A stretch of DNA of 64,000 nt from VXYL01 sp965199945 (GCA_965199945.1 OZ241354.1:496001-560000); one strand, 5' to 3'; positions 17,420 through 29,392 are shown, numbered from the stretch's first letter. Notes: generated from the letters alone by a model not told the origin. Program-made: numbers and translations.

Positions 17420-18565
17420 GTGGCCTACATCGAAGACCGGATCGTCCACGACGCCGATTCCCACGTCATGGAGCTGCCGCATTGGCTTGACCAGTTCGGA
17501 ACGCACGAGACGGCAGCCGCCTTCAACGCCCGCTTCGGCCATGCGGAGACGCTGCGGGAGATGGCCGCGCAGCACGAACGGGCGGACTACCCGGCGCGGG
17601 ATCCGGCGCAGATCATGCTGCACAAGAACCATGCCGCGCTCGGTTCGTTCCGCCGCGAGGACCGGCCCCACGCCCTCGACCACATGGGCGTTGCCAGCCA
17701 GCTGGTGTTTCCCACCTCCACGAACGTCTGGCTGGAGGAGCTGGAGCACGGCGACGACGTCGACCTGCTCTATTCCGCCGCGGCGGCGACCAACCGCGCC
17801 CAAGTCGCGTTCTGCGAGGTGGACCCGCGCCTGCTGCCGGTGGGCTATGTGCCGCTCGCCGATCTGGAGCGCGCGCCGCAAGCGGCGCGGCAAGCGCTCG
17901 AACTCGGCGTCAAGGCGTTGCTGGTGCCGTGGGCCTGCCCGCGCCGGCACGCCACCAGCCACGTCGCGCTGGATGCGCTGTGGGGGCAGGCGGCGGAGGC
18001 TGGCGCGCCGGTGCTGTTCCACGTCGGCGTGGCCGACCGCGTGCTGCCGAAGGCGCACAAGAACAACGGCCTGCCGGCGGTGCCGGACTTCCACGGCGGC
18101 GAAGAGAACTTCCGCTCCATCTCCTACATGGCGATTCCCCACGGCCCCATGCAGGCGCTCTCCATGCTCGTCCTGGACGGCGTGCTGGAACGCTTCGAGA
18201 CGCTCAAGATCGGCGTCATCGAACTCGGCGCCGCCTGGGTGCCAGGCTTCATGCGGCAGCTGGATGCGGCGTTGGAGGCATTCGGCCGCCACGAGGAGCG
18301 GCTGCGGGCGCTCGCGCTCAAGCCCAGCGAGTACGTCGTTCGCCAAGTGCGCGTCACGCCCTACCCCACCGAACCCGCCGGCTGGATCATCGAACAGTCG
18401 GCGCCGGAGATCTGCCTGTTCTCTTCGGACTATCCGCACGTCGAAGGGGGCCGCAACCCCAAGGGGCGCTTCGACCGCGCCACCGCGCATCTGCCGGAGG
18501 CGCACCGCGAGCGCTTCTATCGGGCGAACTTCGAGGACTTGATGGGCAGTGCGTTTCCGGCCTAG
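17420..18565 (+). CDS. Amidohydrolase-family metal-dependent hydrolase
   Basis: A 381-residue TIM-barrel hydrolase of the amidohydrolase-2 (PF04909) type. The metal-binding D-x-H near the N-terminus is visible in VHDADSHVMELP; further candidate ligands are His in FHVGVADR and Asp in FSSDYPHVEGG near the C-terminus. Relatives hydrolyse or decarboxylate small aromatic or cyclic acids; the substrate here is not readable. The GTG start has GGAGGG 5 bases upstream. The gene is followed after 43 bp by a TonB receptor on the same strand, so uptake and breakdown of one compound is a possible link. Confidence 0.88.
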   Translation: MAYIEDRIVHDADSHVMELPHWLDQFGTHETAAAFNARFGHAETLREMAAQHERADYPARDPAQIMLHKNHAALGSFRREDRPHALDHMGVASQLVFPTSTNVWLEELEHGDDVDLLYSAAAATNRAQVAFCEVDPRLLPVGYVPLADLERAPQAARQALELGVKALLVPWACPRRHATSHVALDALWGQAAEAGAPVLFHVGVADRVLPKAHKNNGLPAVPDFHGGEENFRSISYMAIPHGPMQALSMLVLDGVLERFETLKIGVIELGAAWVPGFMRQLDAALEAFGRHEERLRALALKPSEYVVRQVRVTPYPTEPAGWIIEQSAPEICLFSSDYPHVEGGRNPKGRFDRATAHLPEAHRERFYRANFEDLMGSAFPA

Positions 18566-18608
18566 CGGCAGGCACTGCTCGACCGCAAGCTGTAAGGGAG
18601 GGATTCCC

Positions 18609-21445
18609 ATGCGCGCGTTTTCTTGCTTGGGCGCTCCATGTCGGCGGGGATGGCTGGCCGCGCCCGTCGTCGTCTTCGTCTTCGCCGCCGCCAGCGCTTC
18701 CGCGCAAGAGGACGACGAAGAAGCGCTGCCGAGCTACGACGAAGTGGTCGTCACCATCGGCTCGCGGCGGGCGGCGCGCTCGGACGTCGACTCGACGGCG
18801 CCGGTGGACGCCATCGGCGGGGAAGACTTCACCGATCAGGCGACGTCCGACATCTCCGACCTGCTGCGCGTCGTCGTGCCGTCCTACAACGTCAACACGC
18901 AGCCGATCTCCGACGGCGGCACCATCGTCCGCCCGGCCAATCTGCGCGGCCTCTCGCCGGATCAGACGCTCGTTCTGCTGAACGGCAAGCGGCGCCACCG
19001 CGCCGCGGTGATCACCTTCCTCGGCGGCGGGCTTGCGGACGGCGCGCACGGCCCGGACGTCGGCGTGTTTCCGGCCATCGGCCTCAAGCGCGTGGAGGTG
19101 CTGCGCGACGGCGCCGCCTCGCAGTACGGCTCCGACGCCATCGCCGGCGTGATCAACTTCGTGCTGAAGGACGCCGCCGCCGGCGGCGCGTTCGAGGCCA
19201 AGGTCGGCTCCACCTACGCCGGGGACGGCGGCAATCATCAGCTCGCCGGCAATCTGGGGCTGCCGCTGGGCGCCGGCGGCTTCGTGAATCTCGCTGCCGA
19301 ATACGGCGCGACGGACGCCACCATCCGCTCGGTGCAGCGCGGCGACGCGCTGGCGCTGATCGCCGCCGGCAACGCCGACGTGGAATCCATCGACGTCAAC
19401 GGCATCACCACGGCGGTCACGCAGATCTGGGGCCAGCCCGACGTGCGCGACAGCGTGAAGCTGTTCGTCAACTCGGGCTACGACTTCAGCGAGGCCGTGG
19501 AGCTCTACGCCTTCGGCAACTACGCCGCGCGCACCGTGGAGGGCGGCTTCTTCTTCCGCCACCCCACCGGCCTCGACAACCGGCGCATCTACGACGGGCC
19601 GCGGGTGAATCCCGCCACCGGCAACGCCGTGGTGCGCGATGCCGACGGCAACATCCGCGACGACATCACCGGCGAGACGATTCCAGCGTCCGCCGCCTCG
19701 GTGCGCGTCGGCGACCTCACCGGCGACGACCGCGGCGACTGCCCGGCCGGCATCCCGACCATCGCCGACGGCCTGCTGCCGGACCCGCGCATCCTCGCCG
19801 CGGTGAGCGCGGACCCGAACTGCTTCTCCTTCGTCGAGCGCTTTCCGGGCGGCTTCGTGCCGCGCTTCGGCGGCGACAGCACGGATCGTTCGCTGGTGGT
19901 CGGCGTGCGCGGCCTGCTGAACTGGGGCAGCGGCCTCTTCTACGACGCGAGCTACGCCTACGGCTACAACAAGATCGACTACTTCATCAACAAGACGGTG
20001 AACGCGAGCCTGGGGCCGGAGTCGCCCACGTCCTTCAAGCCCGGCGCCTACGAGCAGATCGACGGCGACTTCAACTTGAACCTCTCCTACGAGGTGCCGA
20101 TCGAGGCATTCAGCTCGCCGCTGCATATCGCCGCCGGATTCGAGGCGCGCCAGGAACGCTTCGACATCACCGCCGGCGATCCGGCGTCCTTCGCGCTCGG
20201 CCCGCTGGCGAGGCCCTCCCCGGCGTTTCCCGCCGGCCAGGGATTCGCGTCGAGTTCCAACGGCTTCGGCGGTTTCACCGAGAGCAGCTCGAACGCCGAA
20301 GACAGCACGGCGTTCTATGCCGAAGCGGAAGCCGACGTGACGCTGGATTTCACGCTGCTGGCCGCCGTGCGGCGCGAGGACTTCAGCACTTTCGGCAGCA
20401 CCACCAACGTGAAGCTCGGCGGCCTGTGGCGGCCCACCGGCCTGGTGACCGTGCGCAGCACCTACTCCACGGGCTTTCGGGCGCCCACGGCCGGGCAGGC
20501 CAACGTCACCAACGTCACGACGGCCTTCTCCGGCAGCGTCATCATGGAGGAAGGCACGCTGCCGCTGTCGAGCGCAGCCGGCCAATTCGTCAACGACCAA
20601 CTCGGCGGCCGCTTCACGCTGGACGCGGAATCGGCGCGCAACTTTTCATTCGGCATGACGTTCCCCCTGGGCCCGTTCGACATCACCGCGGACTACTTCA
20701 ACATCGCCGTGGACGACCGCATCGCCATCTCCGAACAACAGGACTTCCGCGGGCTGCTCGTCGCCGCCGGCATGCGCGCCGGGCTCGATCTCGCGGCCCT
20801 GCAGATCACCGCCGACGCCAACGGCGACGGCATGGTGAACGCCAACGACGGCGAGACGGCGAAGATTCTCCACTCCCTGGACCGCGCCGGCGTATTGAAC
20901 GCCGGCGACTTCGCCGGCTCCGAAGACCTGGCGACGTTCGCTTTCTTCAGCAACGACTTCGACACCGAGACGCGCGGCGTGGACCTGGTCGCGCATACGC
21001 GCTTCAACCTGTTCGGCGGCGACAGTTCGTTCACGCTGGCGCTCAACCACACCCGCACCGAGGTCACGCGGGTGGGCACGCTGGGCGCCAGGCGGCTGCG
21101 CCAGCTGGAGGAGAATCTGCCGCAATGGAAAGGCAACGCCAGCCTGCGCCACTACCACGGCGACTGGCGCATCCTGCTGCGCGCGAACTTCCACGGCAGC
21201 TACTCGGAAGCGCACTTGAACAACGGCAACGAATGGATCGACGCCGACGGCGAACTGACCCTCGACGTGGAAGCGGCCTATTCCCCGCAAGACACCTGGG
21301 AGCTCATCGTCGGCACGGCGAACGCCTTCGACAACTTCCCAGTCGAACACCCCTACCAGCGCAGGGCCGGCTCGCGCTATCCCACCACCGCGCCCTTGGG
21401 CTTAAGCGGCGGGCAGTACTACGCGAAGTTCCGCTACTTGTGGTG

Positions 21446-21446
<1 letters not shown>
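18609..21446 (+). CDS. TonB-dependent outer-membrane receptor
   Basis: A 945-residue outer-membrane transporter. The ATG at 18609 has AGGGAGG 6 bases upstream and opens a clear signal peptide (GWLAAPVVVFVFAAASASA). A TonB-box-like DEVVVTIGSRRAARS follows, then the plug (VRPANLRGLSPDQTLVLLNG; YGSDAIAGVINFVLKDA) and barrel, ending GQYYAKFRYLW. Residues about 736-747 form an EF-hand-like loop (DANGDGMVNAND), unusual inside a barrel. The stop overlaps the HerA start by one base (TGATG). It is preceded by the amidohydrolase gene. Confidence 0.93.
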
Positions 21447-23128
<1,682 letters not shown>

Positions 23129-23130
23129 CC

Positions 23131-23976
23131 ATGCGGTTCCTGCACACGGCCGATTGGCACGTCGGCAAGACGCTGCGGGGCCGCAGCCGCGCCGACGAGC
23201 ATCGCGCAGTGCTGAAGGAGATCGCGACGATAGCGGACGACCAAGGCGTGGACGCGGTGCTCGTTGCTGGCGACCTCTTCGAGACCGCAGCGCCATCGCC
23301 GGAGTCCGAGGAGATCGTCTACCAGGCGCTGTTGGCGCTCTCCAAGGACCGGCCTGTGGTCGTGGTGGCCGGCAATCACGACAATCCCCGCCGCTTCCAG
23401 GCCGTGAGGCCTTTGCTTGGCCTCGCCAACGTGCATGCCTTGGCGACGGTCGCACGGCCGGACGAGGGCGGCGTGCTGCAGCTGAAGACGCGGGCTGGCG
23501 AGAAGGTGAACATCGTCCTGCTGCCGTTCGTGTCCCAGCGCGGCATCGTCGGCGTGGACGCGCTGATGAACGAAGACGCCGATCAACATGCAGCCGAATA
23601 TGCCGACCGCATGGCGCGGGTTCTGCAGACGCTCTGCGCGAACGCCCCCGGCGACGCAGTGAATCTTGTGCTCGCGCACGCGATGGTGCATGGCGGCACG
23701 ATGGGCGGTGGCGAGCGATCGGCGCACACGGTGTTCGCCTACAGCGTGCCCACCGGCGCATTCCCTAGCAACTTCCACTATGTGGCCCTCGGACACCTGC
23801 ACCGCCGACAACAGCTAGGAGGCGCCTGCCCCATCTACTACAGCGGTTCGCCCCTGCAATTGGATTTCGGCGAAACGGAGCACACCAAAGGCATCAACCT
23901 GATCGAGGCAGTGGCCGACCAGCCTGCCGACGTGAAGTTCGTGCCACTGCGAGCGGCAAGTCCTTGCGCAAAGTGA
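23131..23976 (+). CDS. sbcD: SbcD/Mre11 nuclease, catalytic part (frameshifted gene)
   Basis: The Mn-dependent phosphoesterase subunit of the SbcCD/Mre11-Rad50 nuclease. All five visible phosphodiesterase motifs are intact: LHTADWHVGK (Asp8, His10), LVAGDLFE (Asp48), VAGNHDNP (Asn82, His83), LVLAHAMVHGG and VALGHLHRRQ. The 281-residue frame ends in PLRAASPCAK, but the expected continuation (GKSLRKVKGTLAEL) is present in the neighbouring frame. One base appears to be missing at about 23953-23957. The capping domain is therefore encoded by the overlapping frame at 23964-24281. This is either a true mutation or a sequencing error. Confidence 0.88.
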   Translation: MRFLHTADWHVGKTLRGRSRADEHRAVLKEIATIADDQGVDAVLVAGDLFETAAPSPESEEIVYQALLALSKDRPVVVVAGNHDNPRRFQAVRPLLGLANVHALATVARPDEGGVLQLKTRAGEKVNIVLLPFVSQRGIVGVDALMNEDADQHAAEYADRMARVLQTLCANAPGDAVNLVLAHAMVHGGTMGGGERSAHTVFAYSVPTGAFPSNFHYVALGHLHRRQQLGGACPIYYSGSPLQLDFGETEHTKGINLIEAVADQPADVKFVPLRAASPCAK

Positions 23977-24281
23977 AGGGTACTTTGGCGGAACTCACTC
24001 AAGCAGCCAGCAGCCTTGGAGACGACCATCTGCTAGTGGAGGTCAACGAGCCACCGCACCCGGGCTTGGCGGACCAAGTGCGGAGCTTGCTGCCCAACGC
24101 CGTGGAAGTGCGCTTGGCGCAAACTACGGCGACGGCAGGTGCAGTGCCGGATGAACGGCAAGGACGTCCACAGGATCTGTTCCGGCGCTACCTCAAGGAA
24201 CAGGGCCAACGCAATAAACAAATGGAAGCGTTGTTCGACAAGCTGCTGGATGAGGTGCTGGTAGCAGACCATGCGTCCTGA
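23964..24281 (+). pseudogene. sbcD: SbcD/Mre11 C-terminal capping segment, out of frame with the catalytic part
   Basis: The 105 residues read KVKGTLAELTQ ... HLLVEVNEPPHPGLADQVRS, the usual SbcD C-terminal pattern in which the capping domain follows the phosphoesterase core, ending near DEVLVADHAS. It is joined to the upstream frame by a one-base shift around 23955. Independent translation would need the TTG at 23964, for which no ribosome binding site is seen. The stop lies 11 bases past the sbcC ATG, the tight overlap expected if sbcD was originally one gene. Confidence 0.75.
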
Positions 24282-26646
24282 AGCACTGGAGTTGGAGGGC
24301 TTCACCGCGTTCCGGGAACGAACGCGGGTGGAGTTCCGCGATACGGAACTGTTCGCGTTGACCGGTCCCACCGGCGCGGGCAAGTCCAGCATCATTGACG
24401 CGATGATCTTCGCGCTGTACGGCAGCGTGCCACGGCTCGGAGAGAAAGCCGTGGAACCCGTGATCAGCAAAGGCCGGCAGGAAGCCCGGATCAGGCTGGA
24501 CTTCCTGCTCGGCGAGAAACGCTATGCGGCCGTTCGCGTGGTGAGCAAAAACGCTGCAGGCAAGGCCACAACCAAGGAGGCGCGGCTTCAGTGTGGCGAA
24601 GTGGTACTCGCCGCCAATGTGAAGGAACTGAACGAGAAAGTCCGCGGGCTCGTTGGCCTCGATTTCGGCCAATTCACAACCTGCGTTGCCTTGCCGCAGG
24701 GTGAGTTCGCCAGGTTCCTTAAACAGCAAGCCGGAGAACGCCAGCAACTGCTCTCGCAATTGCTCGGCTTGGACATCTACGACCGAGTGCGCACGAAGGC
24801 GAAGGAGACGCAAGCCACGGCAGAAGCTCGGCTCAAAGTGCTGAAGACTCAGCTCGAAGCCCTTGCCGAGATCGACCAAACAGCCGTGAATGAACGCAAG
24901 GCGCGGCTCTCCGGCGTGGAGACATTGCAGAAACTGGCTACGAAGCGCTTGCCTGAACTCGCGAAGTTGCGAAGCAGGTTGGACAGCGCAAAGAACCAGC
25001 ATTGTGATTTGGAGGCTCAGGTCGAAACTCTTGAAGCAGTGCGAACGCCTGATGCGGTCAAGACTCTCGCCAAGACCACGGCCGCCGCCGAAGAAAAGCA
25101 CATCCAAGCGAAGCGCGTGTGCGAAGAAGCCGAGCAGCAATTCGAGAGGGAGAAAGCCCATCGCGACTCCCTTGGCGACATCGTGGCCCTCAACAACCTT
25201 CTCACACGACACTTGGACAGGGACAGGCTTGCGCGTGAGGTTGAGGAAGCCAAGCGACAGGCAGAGGACGCCGCCGAAGTCGCGGTTGAACGGAAGGCCG
25301 AACTGCAAGAAGCCGAAACCGCGGTCAGCACCGCCCAAGGGGCCCTCGACGCTGCGAAGCGTACCCACGCGGCCCATGCCTTGCGGGCGCACCTTGCGGT
25401 AGGCGAGCCATGCCCGGTATGCGAACAAACTGTAGGCACCGTGCCAAGCTCAGATGCACCGGCCGAGTTTGGCGAGTTGCAGAGCACGCTGAAGGACTGC
25501 GAACGGCAAAGAGAGGATGCCCAAGAACTGCATGAGGACGCCACCAGTAGACACAGCGCGGCGAAGGCTCTTTGGCAGGCGAAACAGATGGAGCATCAGA
25601 AACTGGATGCGTCGCTCGTCGGTCAGCCACCGTTGCCGGAAGTGAAGAAGGGCATCGCAGATATCGAGGTGGCGAATGGGAAGCTCGCCACCACGACGGA
25701 TGACCTAGGCGACGCGAAAGAGGCCGCTGATGGTGCGGCCGAAGAGCTCAAAATGGCGCAAGATCTTGAGGCGAAGGAGTGGACGGGATATCACGGTCAA
25801 CGCGATCAATTGGCGGGGCTGTCGCCGCCGATGCCGGGGGACGGGCTGCTCAAGGCATGGCGCGACCTTGAGGAGTGGGCGCGGTACCAAGTGTCCGAGC
25901 TGAAAAATGAAATGGCGACGTTGGCCAAGCTCGCCTTTGATTTGGAGCGTCGACACAAAGCACTCGACGAGCAGCTAGCCAGAGCATTCGCAAAGCACGA
26001 TGTCCGCTTCGACGACGATGCCAAGACCCATGTTGCCCTCGCTGTCTCCCAAGCACGGACGGCCCTTGAGGTCATGCACGACAAGCTCGCCGAGAAGCGC
26101 AAATGCAAAAAGCAGGCGAAAGCCGCCCAATCCGAAGCCGACGTGGCGAGGGCGTTGGCACAACACCTGACCGCCCCGGGGTTCAAGGGCTGGTTGCTCG
26201 CAGCCGCCTTCGACCGGCTCGTTTCTGGTGCCAGCGAGAGGCTGCGAGAACTGTCCAGCGGCCAGTACACATTCCAGAGCAACGGCAAGTTCGAGTTCGA
26301 TGTGGTGGACCACGCCAACGCTGGCGAGACGCGCTCCGCCAAGACGCTGTCCGGCGGCGAGACTTTTCTCGCGTCGCTGGCGCTGGCCCTTGCACTGGCC
26401 GAGCATGTTTCCGACCTTGCGGTGGCGGGCACTGCACGCCTGGAGTCCATTTTCCTGGACGAAGGCTTCGGCGCCCTCGACGGCGAAACGCTGGACATCG
26501 TGGCCACCGCCATTGAAGAACTCGCCACCAAAGGTCGCACGGTCGGTATCGTTACCCACGTCACCGACCTCGCGGAGCGCATCCCGGTGCGATTCAAGGT
26601 CTCCAAAACTCCGGCCACCGCCACGGTGGAACGAATAGCGCTCTAG
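24271..26646 (+). CDS. sbcC: SbcC/Rad50 SMC-like ATPase
   Basis: The ATPase/coiled-coil partner of SbcD, which tethers and unwinds DNA ends for cutting. In 791 residues: Walker A GPTGAGKSS (32-40), Q-loop region QFTTCVALPQGEFARFL, long Glu/Lys/Ala-rich coiled coils, the Rad50 zinc hook CPVCEQ at about 381, a second coiled coil, ABC signature LSGGETFLASLALALA near 693 and Walker B SIFLDEGFGALD near 727. It is shorter than E. coli SbcC (over 1,000 residues), meaning shorter arms. It starts inside the end of sbcD and ends 2 bases before the NurA-like gene. Confidence 0.94.
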   Translation: MRPEALELEGFTAFRERTRVEFRDTELFALTGPTGAGKSSIIDAMIFALYGSVPRLGEKAVEPVISKGRQEARIRLDFLLGEKRYAAVRVVSKNAAGKATTKEARLQCGEVVLAANVKELNEKVRGLVGLDFGQFTTCVALPQGEFARFLKQQAGERQQLLSQLLGLDIYDRVRTKAKETQATAEARLKVLKTQLEALAEIDQTAVNERKARLSGVETLQKLATKRLPELAKLRSRLDSAKNQHCDLEAQVETLEAVRTPDAVKTLAKTTAAAEEKHIQAKRVCEEAEQQFEREKAHRDSLGDIVALNNLLTRHLDRDRLAREVEEAKRQAEDAAEVAVERKAELQEAETAVSTAQGALDAAKRTHAAHALRAHLAVGEPCPVCEQTVGTVPSSDAPAEFGELQSTLKDCERQREDAQELHEDATSRHSAAKALWQAKQMEHQKLDASLVGQPPLPEVKKGIADIEVANGKLATTTDDLGDAKEAADGAAEELKMAQDLEAKEWTGYHGQRDQLAGLSPPMPGDGLLKAWRDLEEWARYQVSELKNEMATLAKLAFDLERRHKALDEQLARAFAKHDVRFDDDAKTHVALAVSQARTALEVMHDKLAEKRKCKKQAKAAQSEADVARALAQHLTAPGFKGWLLAAAFDRLVSGASERLRELSSGQYTFQSNGKFEFDVVDHANAGETRSAKTLSGGETFLASLALALALAEHVSDLAVAGTARLESIFLDEGFGALDGETLDIVATAIEELATKGRTVGIVTHVTDLAERIPVRFKVSKTPATATVERIAL

Positions 26647-26648
26647 CC

Positions 26649-27593
26649 GTGCCGCAGCGGATCGCCATCGAGACCTGGGACCCCGAGTACGGCACGGCGT
26701 CGACGGCCCTTGCGGATGGCGGCACGGCAGCCGAGATAGACGCCGACATCGAGGTTCCTGCCGCACAGTGGGATCCAATCGCACCGTCGTCGGCACCACC
26801 ACCGGATCGGCTCATATTCGTGGATGGGGTGCGCCGCATCGACGCGCACGCCTGGCTTGACGACGGCACGGGGCCGCGCCAAGGCGTATTGGCCTCCTAT
26901 GCGGCGGGTGCTGCGGTGGTGGAGCAACGCGCCCGCATCGGCCCCGTCGAGGTGCGACGGCGGTTGTTCGCACCGCGCGATCCGCAGCCGTTCCCCACGC
27001 CGGTTGGCGAATATCGACCTTGCGGCGTGGCTGGCGAGGGCGCCGAGGCACTCTCCGCCACCTTGCAGGACGAGCTCGGCAAGTTGGAAGTGGAGGTCGC
27101 CGAGCGCGTCGGCGAGGCTGAGCTCGTTGTCGTCGACGGGCCGCTCTACGGCCATCGCCACTCATCGCGCACCGTGGGCTACGTCAAGACTCATCGCGTG
27201 CAATACTTGGCGGCCATCTCCGAGGCTGCGCACGTCATCGCCGCCCTGAATCCGGGCGAACGCACGCCGGTGTTCCGCTTCCGCACGTCGTGGACTCGCC
27301 ACTCGTGGTACCTGCGACTGCCGGGGCCGAAGGTGCATGCGTGGTCCGGCGTGGTGCGCGTGGAATCCTCGGCGGACGCGACATTGGCCGAGACGCGGCG
27401 TCTGGCCGATCGCACGGCCGCCCTGCTGCCGCGCTACGCCTCGACGCCGCACAAGGATCCGCGCGCCCCGCAGAACCTGTTTCCCATCGCCGGCCTGGAA
27501 CGCCAACTGCGCCATCGCCTTGGCGATCCGGCGCTCGTCCAGCGCGCCCTCAAGGAAGCGGCGCACGAGGTGCCGGTGGGGACTCCGCCATGA
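26649..27593 (+). CDS. NurA-like nuclease domain protein
   Basis: A 314-residue protein with the RNase-H-like NurA pattern: the first acidic motif LIFVDGVRRID (Asp59), a second strand AELVVVDGPLYGH (Asp163), the conserved YVKTHRVQYL with Lys180 and a C-terminal arginine-rich helix (ETRRLADRTAALLPRY). In archaea NurA is the 5'-3' nuclease driven by HerA in end resection. The GTG start lies 2 bases after the sbcC stop; its own stop overlaps the next ATG (ATGA). Assignment rests on motif pattern plus the HerA-Mre11-Rad50 neighbourhood. Confidence 0.75.
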   Translation: MPQRIAIETWDPEYGTASTALADGGTAAEIDADIEVPAAQWDPIAPSSAPPPDRLIFVDGVRRIDAHAWLDDGTGPRQGVLASYAAGAAVVEQRARIGPVEVRRRLFAPRDPQPFPTPVGEYRPCGVAGEGAEALSATLQDELGKLEVEVAERVGEAELVVVDGPLYGHRHSSRTVGYVKTHRVQYLAAISEAAHVIAALNPGERTPVFRFRTSWTRHSWYLRLPGPKVHAWSGVVRVESSADATLAETRRLADRTAALLPRYASTPHKDPRAPQNLFPIAGLERQLRHRLGDPALVQRALKEAAHEVPVGTPP

Positions 27594-29380
27594 ACAACGC
27601 CGCCAAACCACCCGCGCCGCCGGACTACCCGGCCATTCCCTACGGCCGTGCCCACTTCAAGGGCATTCGGCAGGAAGGCGCACTGTACATCGACAAGACG
27701 CGCTTTCTGCACGAGCTTGAGAGACATCGCTACGCCTTCTTCGTTCGCCCCCGGCGCTTCGGCAAGAGCTGCTGGATTTCGTTGCTGGAGAGCTACTACG
27801 GGCGCCACGAGGCCGATGCCTTCGACGCCGTGTTCAACGGCACGCACATCGGCCGGGAGGCCACGCCCAATCGCAGTCGCCATGTGGTGCTGCGGTTCAA
27901 CTTCTCCGCCTTCAACAACGCCCTCGAAACGCTGGAGCGCAACTTCGAGAACTACTGCCGCATCGCGTTCAAGAGCGCACTGGCGTGGCACCCGGACCTA
28001 TTTCCGGAAGACGTGGCCGAGTCTCTGTGCGGCGAGCCCACCATCAACCACAAGCTCGGGGCGCTGTTCGCCCACTGCCGTGCGCACGGCATCCCGCTGT
28101 GCATTCTGATCGACGAGTACGACAACTTCGCCAACACCATCCTTGCCGAGCGCGGCTCCGACACCTACCACTCTTTCACCCACGGCGGCGGCTTCTACCG
28201 CAGTTTCTTCGCCACCCTGAAGGCCGGGGCGGAGACAGACAGCGTGGATCGGCTGTTCATCACTGGCGTCTCGCCGGTGACGATGGACGACGTCACCAGC
28301 GGCTTCAACATCGGCGCCAACATCAGTCTGCTGCCGGAGTTCAACGAGCTGCTGGGCTTCACCGAAGCGGAAGTGCGATGGATGCTCGAGATGTACCGCG
28401 AGCGCCGCGTATTCAACCAGGACGTGGACGAGGCGCTCGGCTTGATGCGCGAGTGGTACAACGGCTACCGCTTCGCCGAAGACGCCGAAAACGCGGTGTA
28501 CAACACCGACATGGTGCTCTTCTATCTGAACCACTCGCTGCCGAACAAGCGCGGCCCGCGGCGGCTGATCGACAACAACGTGCGCATCGACTACGCCAAG
28601 CTGCGCCATCTGCTGCTCACCGAACAGCGCCTGAACGGCAACTTCGACCTGCTCGGCGAAGCCGTCGGCGAAGCGCGCATCGACTGCGAACTGGCGGAGA
28701 GCTTCCCGCTCGCGGAGCTCGCCCAGCGCGAGAACTTCCTCACGCTGATGCACTGCTTCGGATTGCTGAGCATTCAAGGCGCCGACGGCGGCGTCGCCAG
28801 CCTCGGCATCCCGAACCAGACCGTGCGCCAGCTGCTGTACGGCCACCTGCGCGGCGCCTACCGCGACGTCGGCGTGTTCCAGCCGGACTTCCTGGCGCTC
28901 GACCGGCTGACGCGCCGCATGGCGCTGCACGGCGAGTGGCGACCGTTCATCGACGCGCTCGTGCAGGCGGTGCGCGAGCACACCGGCATCCGCGACTATC
29001 TGCACGGAGAGAAAGTGGTGCAGAGCTTCCTCGCCGCGTACTTGAGCATCGCCGGCTACTTCGTGCTGCACACCGAAGCCGAACTCGGCAAGGGCTACGC
29101 GGATTTGGTGGCCGTGCCGCTGACGGCCCGGTTCACGACCATGCGGCACGGCTACGTGATCGAACTGAAGTACTTGCCGCGGGCGGAGGACGAGTCGCGA
29201 ATCCCCGCGCTGGGCGAGCAGGCCGAGCGCCAGCTGCGCGGCTACCTGGCCGACGAACGCCTGCGCAAGCTGCACGCCGACGTCGCGTTCACCGGCCTGG
29301 CGCTGGCGTTCCACGGCTGGGAACTGGCCTACGCCGCCGAAGTGGCACCGACGACCAACCCCGCGCCGCCCGGCGAGTAG
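27590..29380 (+). CDS. AAA-ATPase-like / PD-(D/E)xK (DUF1703-type) protein
   Basis: A 596-residue protein of the large, poorly understood AAA-ATPase-like (PF09820) plus DUF1703/PDDEXK_9 family. The N-terminus has the family's FKGIRQEGALYIDKTRFL and a P-loop RPRRFGKS (53-60). A Walker B-like LCILIDEYDNF follows near 165 and the VTMDDVTSGFNIG segment near 235. The C-terminal nuclease-like core has GKGYADLVAVPL and YVIELKYL (D...ExK). The ATG overlaps the NurA-like stop by 4 bp. Its last 271 coding bases plus 12 bases beyond the stop recur at 39001-39283. Biological role unknown; the family is often multicopy. Confidence 0.9.
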   Translation: MNNAAKPPAPPDYPAIPYGRAHFKGIRQEGALYIDKTRFLHELERHRYAFFVRPRRFGKSCWISLLESYYGRHEADAFDAVFNGTHIGREATPNRSRHVVLRFNFSAFNNALETLERNFENYCRIAFKSALAWHPDLFPEDVAESLCGEPTINHKLGALFAHCRAHGIPLCILIDEYDNFANTILAERGSDTYHSFTHGGGFYRSFFATLKAGAETDSVDRLFITGVSPVTMDDVTSGFNIGANISLLPEFNELLGFTEAEVRWMLEMYRERRVFNQDVDEALGLMREWYNGYRFAEDAENAVYNTDMVLFYLNHSLPNKRGPRRLIDNNVRIDYAKLRHLLLTEQRLNGNFDLLGEAVGEARIDCELAESFPLAELAQRENFLTLMHCFGLLSIQGADGGVASLGIPNQTVRQLLYGHLRGAYRDVGVFQPDFLALDRLTRRMALHGEWRPFIDALVQAVREHTGIRDYLHGEKVVQSFLAAYLSIAGYFVLHTEAELGKGYADLVAVPLTARFTTMRHGYVIELKYLPRAEDESRIPALGEQAERQLRGYLADERLRKLHADVAFTGLALAFHGWELAYAAEVAPTTNPAPPGE

Positions 29381-29392
29381 CCCTTCCCTGCT
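29110..29392 (+). repeat. 283-bp direct repeat, copy 1 (3' end of the AAA/DUF1703 gene)
   Basis: Matches 39001-39283 over the same length with about ten mismatches by eye, all but two synonymous. It ends 12 bases past the stop codon (CCCTTCCCTGCT), after which the two loci differ completely. Confidence 0.9.

Noticed and set aside
18623..21445. Upstream extension of the HerA frame through the TonB-receptor gene
   Set aside because: The extension is the +2 frame of the receptor, Arg-rich and without homology; HerA-like sequence begins at the ATG at 21446.
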